Assembly: GCA_902462665.1 (NCBI GenBank)
Contig: CABQCM010000041.1
Coordinates: forward strand, 1 to 8,421
Length of the DNA stretch: 8,421 bases
From: an uncultured Oscillospiraceae bacterium
GTDB taxonomy: Bacteria; Bacillota; Clostridia; Oscillospirales; Acutalibacteraceae
Direction of reading: 5' to 3'
Numbering within the stretch: the stretch's first letter is position 1; each line of letters starts with the position of its first letter. Made by a program: the position numbers and the translations under genes. Under the pieces are notes generated by a model. The model was not told the origin of the DNA, did not search any database, and was given only the letters and a program-made list of their open reading frames with translations. Below are positions 1 through 6,379 of the stretch, one piece after another.

Positions 1-2
1 TT

Positions 3-68
3 GACATCGGAGAGAAACCTATCAAAGTTTTAGATAATCAAAATCACAGCATGGAGGATGCTTTTTGA
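3..68 (+). CDS. possible 3' end of an upstream gene (partial)
   Basis: One frame is open from the left edge and gives 21 codons (DIGEKPIKVLDNQ, then NHSMEDAF) before TGA at 66-68. The residues have an ordinary protein-like composition and the frame ends 69 nt before the next small gene on the same strand, as expected for the tail of a preceding gene in the same mobile cassette. An open stretch this short is easily found by chance, so this is weak. No family can be recognised. Confidence 0.3.
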   Translation, partial: DIGEKPIKVLDNQNHSMEDAF

Positions 69-137
69 TAGCATATCTTTTCGTGTCTCATCATAGTATT
101 GAATGGAAAGCAAAAGAAAGAGGTGGTCATAAATAAA

Positions 138-299
138 ATGAAAACGAAACCAAAGCTGAATTTTCGATTCCACAATCCGAACACACCAGAGGTCACACAG
201 AAAGCGTTAATCGATATTTTCATTCAAGCTAACCTGCCCAAAATAGAAAGAAAGATGCGAGTGGCCACCAGCGAAGATAACGAGAATAAAGTGTCATAA
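138..299 (+). CDS. small conserved-type hypothetical protein of the recombinase cassette, 53 aa
   Basis: Encodes a 53-residue hydrophilic protein starting MKTKPKLNFRFHNPNTP, with a short amphipathic middle (ALIDIFIQANLPKIERKM) and a charged tail. It has no signal peptide or membrane segment. The ATG at 138 is preferred because AGGTGG at 121-126 lies 11 nt upstream; an in-frame TTG at 99 would add 13 residues but has no good ribosome site. I recognise the N-terminal motif as belonging to short proteins commonly encoded just before large serine recombinases in Clostridia. This is recall, not a search result, and the function is unknown. The gene ends directly in a strong terminator, so it is transcriptionally separated from the recombinase. 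A DNA-binding or recombination accessory role is possible but unproven. Confidence 0.75.
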   Translation: MKTKPKLNFRFHNPNTPEVTQKALIDIFIQANLPKIERKMRVATSEDNENKVS

Positions 300-334
300 A
301 ACAAGCGGTCTGCGAAAGCAGGCCGCTTGTTTTT
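298..334 (+). terminator. intrinsic terminator after the 53-aa gene
   Basis: Arms ACAAGCGGTCTGC (301-313) and GCAGGCCGCTTGT (318-330) pair over 13 positions with one G-T wobble around a GAAA tetraloop (314-317). A T5 tract follows at 330-334. It starts at the stop codon of the small gene. AAAA at 298-300 on the other side means that it may also work on the - strand. Confidence 0.9.
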
Positions 335-338
335 GGTA

Positions 339-370
339 TTGAAAAAACTTGTAGCGCATGATAATATAAA
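339..370 (+). promoter_or_regulatory. putative sigma-A-type promoter of the recombinase gene
   Basis: TTGAAA at 339-344 resembles a -35 box. The AT-rich stretch at 360-370 offers -10 candidates: GATAAT (360-365, spacing 15), TAATAT (362-367, spacing 17) and TATAAA (365-370, spacing 20). None combines an ideal box with ideal spacing. The position between the preceding terminator and the recombinase start makes a promoter here very likely, but the exact boxes are uncertain. Confidence 0.5.
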
Positions 371-378
371 ATATCATG
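357..378. promoter_or_regulatory. 22-bp palindrome over the recombinase promoter, candidate operator
   Basis: CATGATA (357-363) and TATCATG (372-378) are perfect 7-bp inverted arms around the 8-nt centre ATATAAAA. The palindrome covers the likely -10 region, and its right arm contains the first possible ATG (376-378) of the recombinase frame. A dimeric repressor, possibly an element-encoded regulator or the recombinase itself, could bind here. The symmetry is directly visible; the function is inferred. Confidence 0.45.
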
Positions 379-1920
379 TGTAGAATGGCGGTGCAGCCTA
401 TGAATGTAGCGGCTTATTGTCGCGTCTCTACTGATAAATCCGACCAGTTGAATAGTCTGGAAACACAAAAATCGTTTTTTAACGAGTATACCGAACGCAA
501 TGGACACACTCTGGTAAAGCTGTATGCAGACGAGGGTATCTCAGGGACTAAGATCAAGAATCGAAAAGAGTTTTTGCATTTGATGGAGGATGCAAAACGA
601 GGGATATTCGATATGGTTGTGGTCAAAGATATTTCCAGATTTGCACGCAATACAGTAGACCTCCTGCAAAGCATTCGCACACTAAAATCCCTGGGAATTG
701 AAACTACTTTTTTGACATCCAATATGACTGTGCTAGGACAATCGGAATTTGTTTTGACAATATTCGGTGCCCTAGCACAAGAAGAAAGCGCCAACACCTC
801 AAAGCGTGTAAAATTCGGCAAGAAAATGAACGCCGAAAAGGGCCGAGTGCCCAACTATGTTTATGGATATGATAAAAAAATCGGTGATTATTTTAACCTA
901 TCCATCAATCAAGAAGAGGCAAACATAGTGCGCCAAATTTTTCAGTGGTATACACAAGAGGGTTATGGCACAGATAAAATTGCAACTATGTTAAACAATC
1001 GCGGCCTTACCACTAAGCGCAAATGTCAATGGAGTCAAACTGCTGTCCGGCGTTTGCTTGCCAATGAAATTTACGTCGGCAAGATTATTAACGGCAAACA
1101 GGAAGTTACCGACTTTCTCACTGGACAGAGAGTGCAGCGGGAACGCTCGGATTGGATGGTGGAGGAGCGCCCAGGATTACGCATTGTGAGCGACGATACT
1201 TTTTATTTGGCCCAGCGTATTATGAAATCACGAGGGAACATGTTCAAAATAGATCGAGAGCGCCAAAGCAATAAGCATTTATTTTCTACAATCATTAAAT
1301 GCAAGGAATGCGGCAGATCGTTTCGCCGCACCGTCCGAACATATAAGCATACTTACGCGCGTTGGGTATGTTCGGTGCATAACGGCAGCGGCGCCGATGT
1401 TTGCCCCAATGCGGTTGCAATCGACGAAGAAGAGCTTATTAAAGCGATAGAAGAATACTTCTCTGAAATCGTAAAGCAAAAAAAGCGTGTCATGCGTTAT
1501 ATGGTTGGCGAATTCCATCGTATTTACAAGGCCAAGGATGACAATCTAGACCGTGAAAAAGAAATTAATGCGCAGCTATCTAAATTAAAAAAATCCAGAC
1601 AGAAATACATGGACATGTATACCGACGATTTGATCTCACGGGAAGAATTGAATGAAAAGATTGGCGGTATGCGAGCCGAAATAGCACGTCTAGAAAATGA
1701 ATTATCGACCATCTCCACCAATATAGAAAGAGGCGACCAGTTGGGCAGCGTGCTGCACACCACATTCCGCACCATAGAAGATATTACCGACGTGCGGGAA
1801 ATGACCAACGCCCAGCTGAAACAGATCATTCAAAAGATTGAGGTCGATAAGGAAGGAAACATTGATATACACCTTCGTGCGTTGGAGGATTATGGCCTCG
1901 GAAAAATCATTCCATTTTAA
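376..1920 (+). CDS. large serine recombinase (site-specific integrase/excisionase of a mobile element)
   Basis: Cytoplasmic DNA recombinase that would cut and rejoin att sites through a covalent phosphoserine link to integrate or excise an element. Numbering from ATG 376 (514 aa): the resolvase domain spans about 10-150, with YCRVSTD giving catalytic Ser18 and Arg16, and the conserved arginines of DISRFARN at 88 and 91. A recombinase domain follows at about 155-270. A zinc ribbon at about 302-350 has Cys309, Cys312, Cys332 and Cys343. A charged coiled-coil-like segment spans about 385-450. Length and domain order fit the large serine integrase family, and no key residue is missing. The start is uncertain: ATG 376 lies inside a palindrome without a ribosome site, ATG 385 is also in frame, and ATG 400 (506 aa) has the GG-rich GGCGGTG 6 nt upstream and keeps the whole catalytic domain. 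The next gene overlaps its 3' end by 29 nt. The target site cannot be told from the window. Confidence 0.95.
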   Translation: MCRMAVQPMNVAAYCRVSTDKSDQLNSLETQKSFFNEYTERNGHTLVKLYADEGISGTKIKNRKEFLHLMEDAKRGIFDMVVVKDISRFARNTVDLLQSIRTLKSLGIETTFLTSNMTVLGQSEFVLTIFGALAQEESANTSKRVKFGKKMNAEKGRVPNYVYGYDKKIGDYFNLSINQEEANIVRQIFQWYTQEGYGTDKIATMLNNRGLTTKRKCQWSQTAVRRLLANEIYVGKIINGKQEVTDFLTGQRVQRERSDWMVEERPGLRIVSDDTFYLAQRIMKSRGNMFKIDRERQSNKHLFSTIIKCKECGRSFRRTVRTYKHTYARWVCSVHNGSGADVCPNAVAIDEEELIKAIEEYFSEIVKQKKRVMRYMVGEFHRIYKAKDDNLDREKEINAQLSKLKKSRQKYMDMYTDDLISREELNEKIGGMRAEIARLENELSTISTNIERGDQLGSVLHTTFRTIEDITDVREMTNAQLKQIIQKIEVDKEGNIDIHLRALEDYGLGKIIPF

Positions 1921-2080
1921 TTCTACCATACATAAAGACGTCTCGGAACGCCTGAGGGCAATCGATCCCCAATTGTATGGAGAGGTCAAAGAAATTCTGG
2001 ATACCAACAAAGCGCAGCGGCATATTCGCGGCGGTATGGCCACACAGCAAAAATACCGCAAAAAAAGCGAAGAAGACTGA
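1892..2080 (+). CDS. small hypothetical protein coupled to the recombinase, 62 aa
   Basis: Highly charged soluble 62-residue protein (MASEKSFHFNSTIHKDVSER at the N-terminus, then a helical region and a basic tail) with no signal peptide or membrane segment. The ATG at 1892 lies inside the recombinase gene and shares 29 nt with it in another frame. TGGAGG at 1883-1888 sits just 3 nt upstream, which is short but suits translational coupling. A TTG at 1838 would extend it by 18 residues but has no support. I do not recognise a named family; the position suggests a cassette accessory protein such as a recombination directionality or regulatory factor, which is speculative. An A7 run at 2060-2066 lies near the end. 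With six A the frame would continue past this stop to TGA 2114-2116 and end in RRFWEEKGNPV, so the annotated C-terminus may be frameshifted. Confidence 0.7.
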   Translation: MASEKSFHFNSTIHKDVSERLRAIDPQLYGEVKEILDTNKAQRHIRGGMATQQKYRKKSEED

Positions 2081-2106
2081 ACGGCGCTTTTGGGAGGAAA
2101 AAGGAA

Positions 2107-2153
2107 ACCCGGTGTGAACAAAGGGAGTCTCCCCGTTCACATCGGGTATTTTT
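2107..2153 (+). terminator. intrinsic terminator of the recombinase cassette
   Basis: ACCCGGTGTGAAC (2107-2119) pairs with GTTCACATCGGGT (2135-2147) over 13 positions with one wobble. The interior contains a second small stem, GGGAG (2123-2127) with CTCCC (2129-2133). T5 follows at 2149-2153. It lies 26 nt after the stop of the small gene and would end the recombinase transcript. Confidence 0.8.
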
Positions 2154-2237
2154 ATGCCTTGAGCCTGCCGCGCTTCCTTGTCATGGAGGAATAGCGAAAA
2201 AGCGCTGGAAAGTTCGGTCGGTATAATTTTCATCTTG
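2154..2237. other. gene-free spacer between convergent terminators; likely near an element edge
   Basis: About 85 nt without a supported gene on either strand. It separates the AT-richer recombinase cassette from the GC-richer glycan locus. GAAAAAGCGCT at 2196-2206 recurs as GAAAAAAGCGCT at 2237-2248, the only repeat I noticed. An attachment site could lie here, but the other end of the element is needed to see it. Confidence 0.35.
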
Positions 2238-2275
2238 AAAAAAGCGCTCCCCCGGTGTATCGCACCGGGGGGAGC
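2238..2275 (-). terminator. intrinsic terminator of the GH36-dockerin gene
   Basis: Read on the - strand, GCTCCCCCCGGTG (2275-2263), a 5-nt loop, then CACCGGGGGAGC (2257-2246) form a very GC-rich stem with one bulged base. GC and T6 follow (2243-2238). It lies about 30 nt beyond the stop codon of the 1325-aa gene and faces the recombinase terminator. Confidence 0.9.
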
Positions 2276-2304
2276 ATTGGGAGGGTAATTCGATGAAATC
2301 TAAG

Positions 2305-5300
2305 TTACTCTGCAGGGAAACCGTCAATCAATCCTACGGAACGCTGTAAAATCAGCAAAGCGTCGCTCGCGTCGATCGAGTCGTCCGCATTCACATTGGC
2401 GGCAGCCTGCTGCCGTTCATTCAAAGTGGTCAAATTGACACTGTGCTGCAGCACCAACAGAGCGTCGGAAGCATCCACATTGCCGTCGCCGTTGACGTCA
2501 CCCATGCGGTTGGAATCCGAATCCGAGGGAACGGTTTCCTGGCTCCACACGTCGCCCATCGGCGAATAATAAAACGTGGTTTTGCCATCCATGACCGCGC
2601 CGCCATCGGAGCACAGCGTTTCGCTTACCTCAATCTGATTGGTCCGGTTCCAGCTAAGATAGGCTTCCTTGGCATACACCCGCAAAATATTAGCCGAAAC
2701 GTCGTAATCCAGATAAACGCCATCCGCATCCTCGCTAAGAATTTCTCCAATGGAGGTTCCGTTCAAAAGAATCGTGTCGGTATAATCCCCCTGAACGCCC
2801 GTTTCCACGATGCCGGCCCTGTTTTCCAAAACCGTATCGCGCAGCGCCATGTTGAATCGGATGTCCACGCGGTAATATCCGTCATACGGCCGAAGTGCGC
2901 CCTGATACTGCCCGTTTTCACTGATTTGCGTCACCTTAGCCGTCAGACGGCGGTCGGCAATATTCAGTTCCTTCTTCGCGATATGAATAATATCCGAAGT
3001 GTTATCGGCCGGCAAAGAAACCTCCAAGCCGTCCAGCATCAGTTCTTGGCCGGTATAATAGGCCGGTTTGTTCGCATCCTCAAACCATATTTTATAGGTA
3101 GCGTTGGTTTCCAGGCCCTTGAGAAGAATTTTCTGACTTGTCGCGGCCCGGTTGCGGCGGTACACCATGGCATAGCCTCTCCCCTGCTCGGGGCAGTAAT
3201 ATTCCCAAGCCGCCCAGTCGCTTTCGGAGCGGGACCAATTGGATAACACATAATAATCGCCGTAATTGAACGCAGCCAGCTCGGCATGCTCTTGGGTGAT
3301 ATCCTGTACGATATCCCAGTCAACCGGCGAGTCCGTAATGTAATCCAGCACCATAGAAGAGGCCATTGCCGTACGCAGCGAATAGCGGTTGGCAGTTTTG
3401 TTGTTGTTGTCGGAGCCGCCTTCACCATTCGCTTTGGTGCCAAAGTAGGGAATCCACCGGCTCATTTCGGTGGCAATCCCCTGCTGAGCGGGACGGTCGC
3501 CATAGCCATAGTCGGTTTTATGCAGCGGAACCGCTCGACGCATGGTCTCCAAATCGTTGCGGTTTCCGCCACTGGCACAGGAGTCGATGACAGCGTCGGG
3601 AAAAGCCTCCAAAATACGATCCCACAGCTTCAAATGTCCCTGCACATACAGGTTCTCCGTAATACCGTCGCGGTTTCTGCCCTGGCTTCTGTCGCCCGTC
3701 TTCCAATAACTGAGCGGCTCGATGTTAAAGTCTTCGCGGTAGAGGGAAATGCCGCCCTCGCGCATAATCGAGATAATGCGGTCGCTGAACCAATCCACCG
3801 CGTCGGAAAGCCCCATGTTCACCAGAACACCGGATATCAGCCACTCTCTGCGAATGGTCTCCCCATTGTCTTTCAGCCCGTTTACGGGAGCAAAGGAACG
3901 TTCCGGCTCAAACCAAAGCAGCGTCTTCATTCCATAGCTCTTGGCAAAATTCGAGATATCCAAAAATTTGGAGGGGAATTTGGTGTCGTCCACCTTCCAA
4001 ACTCCTGTACCAGGCCAGCCATTGGCAGGAAGGCTGACGTAATTCCCACGGTCATCGATATTGTAATACCAGCCGGCGTCCATCCACCAGTAATTGAGAT
4101 TGATCCCGTTCTCGCGATAGGTGCGAATCGCATCGATCTGATTTTGATCGGTGGCCATGGTCATAACGCCATACTGGAAAGAAGAGGATGCGCACAGCAT
4201 GGGATCCATCAGCTTGAGCTCGCCCTCGCCGGAGGCGTCCTCCGTTACCCGATGCATGTTGCAGTCGATCATCCAGTGCCGCCAGAGGTTGGTAGCGCGA
4301 TCCTGATCCTGCCCATCGTAATGCACAAAGGCCATCAAAGGCGTGCGTATGGTTTCGCCGTTTTTCAAATAAGACGAAAAGCTTTCCTGACCGGCCACAA
4401 GGCGAGTGATACCGGGATTCTCGCTGTTATCCAGGGTCATGCTCCATTGTCCCGGCCAGCCTATCGCGTAAAGCACGACTTTGCTGCCATATTCCAAATT
4501 GAAATACGAGGAATTGGCCTGAGTGCTTCGTCCACCTTTGGACGACGTGGTGTAGGTTCCGTCTACATCCACCGTATAAGGCTTATATTGCTGAGAGTCG
4601 CCGTAGTTTCCAAACAGATAAGGATCCTTTCCGCGAAGCGTAAGATCCGCAGCGTTAATGCCGCTGATTATGGGAGAATCCGTACCCGTGTTATTGGAAA
4701 TGTACACCACCCAATCGTACGCGTTGTAATTCGGATAATATACGCTGGTGACCTCAAAGACCAGACCCGAGGTGTGCTTAAGCTGGGTCACCGTGGTTTC
4801 GATGTCATTCTGAGTCTCGGTCTTTTGCGATTCCAGGGTAAAATCCACGCCAAATCCAAAATACTCTTTCCCGTCAATGCAGAAGCTCATCGGGAAATTT
4901 TTGAGATTGTCGCTCAAAAATCCGCGGTATTCTTCTTCAATGCGTTCGCGTTCCTCTTTGGTTGGGGCCATGACGTCCAAAGCAGTCGAGCCGAACGAGG
5001 GAACCGCAATGCCAAACGGCCGCTCGGTTTCCTCGGTAAATACCAGTTGCGCGCGCAGCGCCTGGGATTTCTGCTCTTTATCGTAACGATAAAATTTATC
5101 CGAGGCATAGGCTCGAATGGTGCCCGCTCCCTCGATCACCGCCAGATATTCGCCCGCCGCAACAAATCCGGAGAAATCAACAAACGCCATATTGTCATTC
5201 GCACGGGTAATTGCCGTTACGACCGGCATATCGTTGATCGTGCGGTAATAAGAAGAGGCCCACCGATACAGCTTCACGGTGATTTCCTGATCCTCTGGGA

Positions 5301-6282
5301 CACTTTCCAGCTCCAGCCCAAGGGCGTTAAAATCCTGCAGCGCTTTGAATTGGAGGTTTGCGCCATTCAAATCAATGACCTGCGATTCCTGGCTTTCATC
5401 GTACATCTTTACGCCGTCGCGGTAAATGCATTCGCGGCTGAGCGCCAGAGTAGGATTCAGCCAGTCGGTGCTGCCAAAATTATAGATTCCGTCGTAATTG
5501 GTGGTGCGCAACGTAATCAGTTTGGCGTCGGCCGGAATCGTGGCGCAAAGAAGCTTGACTGTTTGCCCGGCCAACTGCCCGGAGCGCGCAACCTCCACGC
5601 CGTCCGCCAACACGATACACTCCACATCGTCGCATTCGCCCGAGCCCTGAAAGGCATTTCTGCCTACATAAGACTGAAAATAGGTATAGCCCCTTCCCTC
5701 GACGGGAATGTCAATTTCAGCATAAGCCGATGCTTCTTTTCCGTTTTTGGGATGGATCTCAAATCCCTTTTCCGAAGTGTAAGAACCGCCGCCGATGGCA
5801 AGGCCGCCATTAGCGCTGGAATTACGGCGGAAGCTATCCCCCAGCGCCGCTACACGGGAAACATAAGCGTCGCTCGCCAGCACCACGTCGCCCCCTACCT
5901 GAACCGAGAGTGGGAGCCCTTTGTCGGTCATTTCCTGCCCATCCACAACACCGACAACCCGCAGTGCCGCTGTCTGCTCGGCCTGGCTCAGCCCTTCGAC
6001 CTCACAGGTAAACTTCGTCCCAGTTACCGGGGCAGTTCCAATCAGCTCATCCTCCAAATAAATCCGAACCGAATCTGCTTTGGCCTCGCCCGATACCGTC
6101 AGATGATCGTCCAAATAAATCAGTTGATTTAAATCAACCGACGAAGGCGAGCGAACGACGACATCCCCCGCCTCGTTGAGTGCGGTCGTTTGCGCTGCGG
6201 ACGAGGAAAAGGGAATCCCCGCCATACATACCGCCGCGCTCATGGCCGCGCTCAAAACTCTCCACCATTTTTTACAATTCAT
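2305..6282 (-). CDS. secreted multidomain GH36-type alpha-galactosidase/alpha-N-acetylgalactosaminidase-like enzyme with NPCBM and dockerin
   Basis: Likely retaining glycosidase releasing terminal alpha-galactose or alpha-GalNAc outside the cell. The 1325 residues read, in order: signal peptide (KK, hydrophobic core, SSAA|Q cleavage near 30); Ig-like domain about 40-130; NPCBM carbohydrate-binding domain about 133-283 with KGFEIHP; an unassigned beta-rich domain about 290-415; GH36 N-terminal beta domain about 465-660 with GGRST near 583; TIM barrel about 670-1010; C-terminal beta domain to about 1100; another beta domain about 1105-1248; a Ser/Asp linker; type I dockerin 1261-1325. Family motifs visible are WWMDAGW (732-738), WFEPE (790-794), YREDFN with probable nucleophile Asp851, SCASGGNRND (901-910) and HKTDY with probable acid/base Asp924. 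The dockerin has two calcium loops (GDVNGDGNVDASD and NVNADDSIDASD). ATG 6282 is set by AAAGGAGA with GGAG 7 nt upstream. Exact sugar specificity is not readable. It may be co-transcribed with the upstream dockerin gene 97 nt away. Confidence 0.9.
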   Translation of the reverse strand: MNCKKWWRVLSAAMSAAVCMAGIPFSSSAAQTTALNEAGDVVVRSPSSVDLNQLIYLDDHLTVSGEAKADSVRIYLEDELIGTAPVTGTKFTCEVEGLSQAEQTAALRVVGVVDGQEMTDKGLPLSVQVGGDVVLASDAYVSRVAALGDSFRRNSSANGGLAIGGGSYTSEKGFEIHPKNGKEASAYAEIDIPVEGRGYTYFQSYVGRNAFQGSGECDDVECIVLADGVEVARSGQLAGQTVKLLCATIPADAKLITLRTTNYDGIYNFGSTDWLNPTLALSRECIYRDGVKMYDESQESQVIDLNGANLQFKALQDFNALGLELESVPEDQEITVKLYRWASSYYRTINDMPVVTAITRANDNMAFVDFSGFVAAGEYLAVIEGAGTIRAYASDKFYRYDKEQKSQALRAQLVFTEETERPFGIAVPSFGSTALDVMAPTKEERERIEEEYRGFLSDNLKNFPMSFCIDGKEYFGFGVDFTLESQKTETQNDIETTVTQLKHTSGLVFEVTSVYYPNYNAYDWVVYISNNTGTDSPIISGINAADLTLRGKDPYLFGNYGDSQQYKPYTVDVDGTYTTSSKGGRSTQANSSYFNLEYGSKVVLYAIGWPGQWSMTLDNSENPGITRLVAGQESFSSYLKNGETIRTPLMAFVHYDGQDQDRATNLWRHWMIDCNMHRVTEDASGEGELKLMDPMLCASSSFQYGVMTMATDQNQIDAIRTYRENGINLNYWWMDAGWYYNIDDRGNYVSLPANGWPGTGVWKVDDTKFPSKFLDISNFAKSYGMKTLLWFEPERSFAPVNGLKDNGETIRREWLISGVLVNMGLSDAVDWFSDRIISIMREGGISLYREDFNIEPLSYWKTGDRSQGRNRDGITENLYVQGHLKLWDRILEAFPDAVIDSCASGGNRNDLETMRRAVPLHKTDYGYGDRPAQQGIATEMSRWIPYFGTKANGEGGSDNNNKTANRYSLRTAMASSMVLDYITDSPVDWDIVQDITQEHAELAAFNYGDYYVLSNWSRSESDWAAWEYYCPEQGRGYAMVYRRNRAATSQKILLKGLETNATYKIWFEDANKPAYYTGQELMLDGLEVSLPADNTSDIIHIAKKELNIADRRLTAKVTQISENGQYQGALRPYDGYYRVDIRFNMALRDTVLENRAGIVETGVQGDYTDTILLNGTSIGEILSEDADGVYLDYDVSANILRVYAKEAYLSWNRTNQIEVSETLCSDGGAVMDGKTTFYYSPMGDVWSQETVPSDSDSNRMGDVNGDGNVDASDALLVLQHSVNLTTLNERQQAAANVNADDSIDASDALLILQRSVGLIDGFPAE

Positions 6283-6320
6283 ATGTTGTCTCCTTTTTTA
6301 GCATGCGTGTCCAAGGGTTT

Positions 6321-6349
6321 GCCGCCCCGCCTTTGACAGACGGGGCGGT
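6321..6349 (-). promoter_or_regulatory. GC-rich intergenic hairpin between the two dockerin genes
   Basis: CCGCCCCG (6322-6329) and CGGGGCGG (6341-6348) are perfect 8-bp inverted arms around an 11-nt loop. The hairpin lies 31 nt after the stop of the upstream dockerin gene and about 32 nt before the RBS of the GH36 gene. No T tract follows on either strand, so it is not a standard intrinsic terminator. In a shared transcript it could protect or define the 3' end of the upstream message, as reported for stem-loops in the cip-cel operon of a cellulolytic Clostridium. That role here is inferred. I see no convincing promoter in the 97-nt gap. Confidence 0.45.
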
Positions 6350-6379
6350 CCCTCCTACCCCAACAAAGCCAAACGTCTA

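Noticed and set aside
99..137. TTG-started extension of the 53-aa gene
   Set aside because: No ribosome site in front of TTG 99, whereas ATG 138 has AGGTGG at a good distance.
1907..2233. 108-codon - strand frame (MKIIPTELSSAF...) crossing the cassette terminator and the small gene
   Set aside because: It would begin just after the strong - strand terminator and read antisense through a terminator hairpin and a gene with its own RBS. The sequence looks oddly protein-like at its start, so I keep a little doubt.
2196..2248. GAAAAAGCGCT near-repeat as att core
   Set aside because: Only 11-12 nt, differs by one A, and the second copy is part of the terminator tail; not enough to call an attachment site.
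3286..6132. 948-codon open frame on the + strand, antisense to the GH36 gene, with a further 267 codons open at 2443-3246 in the same frame
   Set aside because: The frame is exactly codon-aligned antisense to the real gene, so it stays open only because the sense gene rarely uses TTA, CTA and TCA. Its product is rich in I, R, H and V with no recognisable domain. The sense strand has signal peptide, catalytic motifs and RBS.
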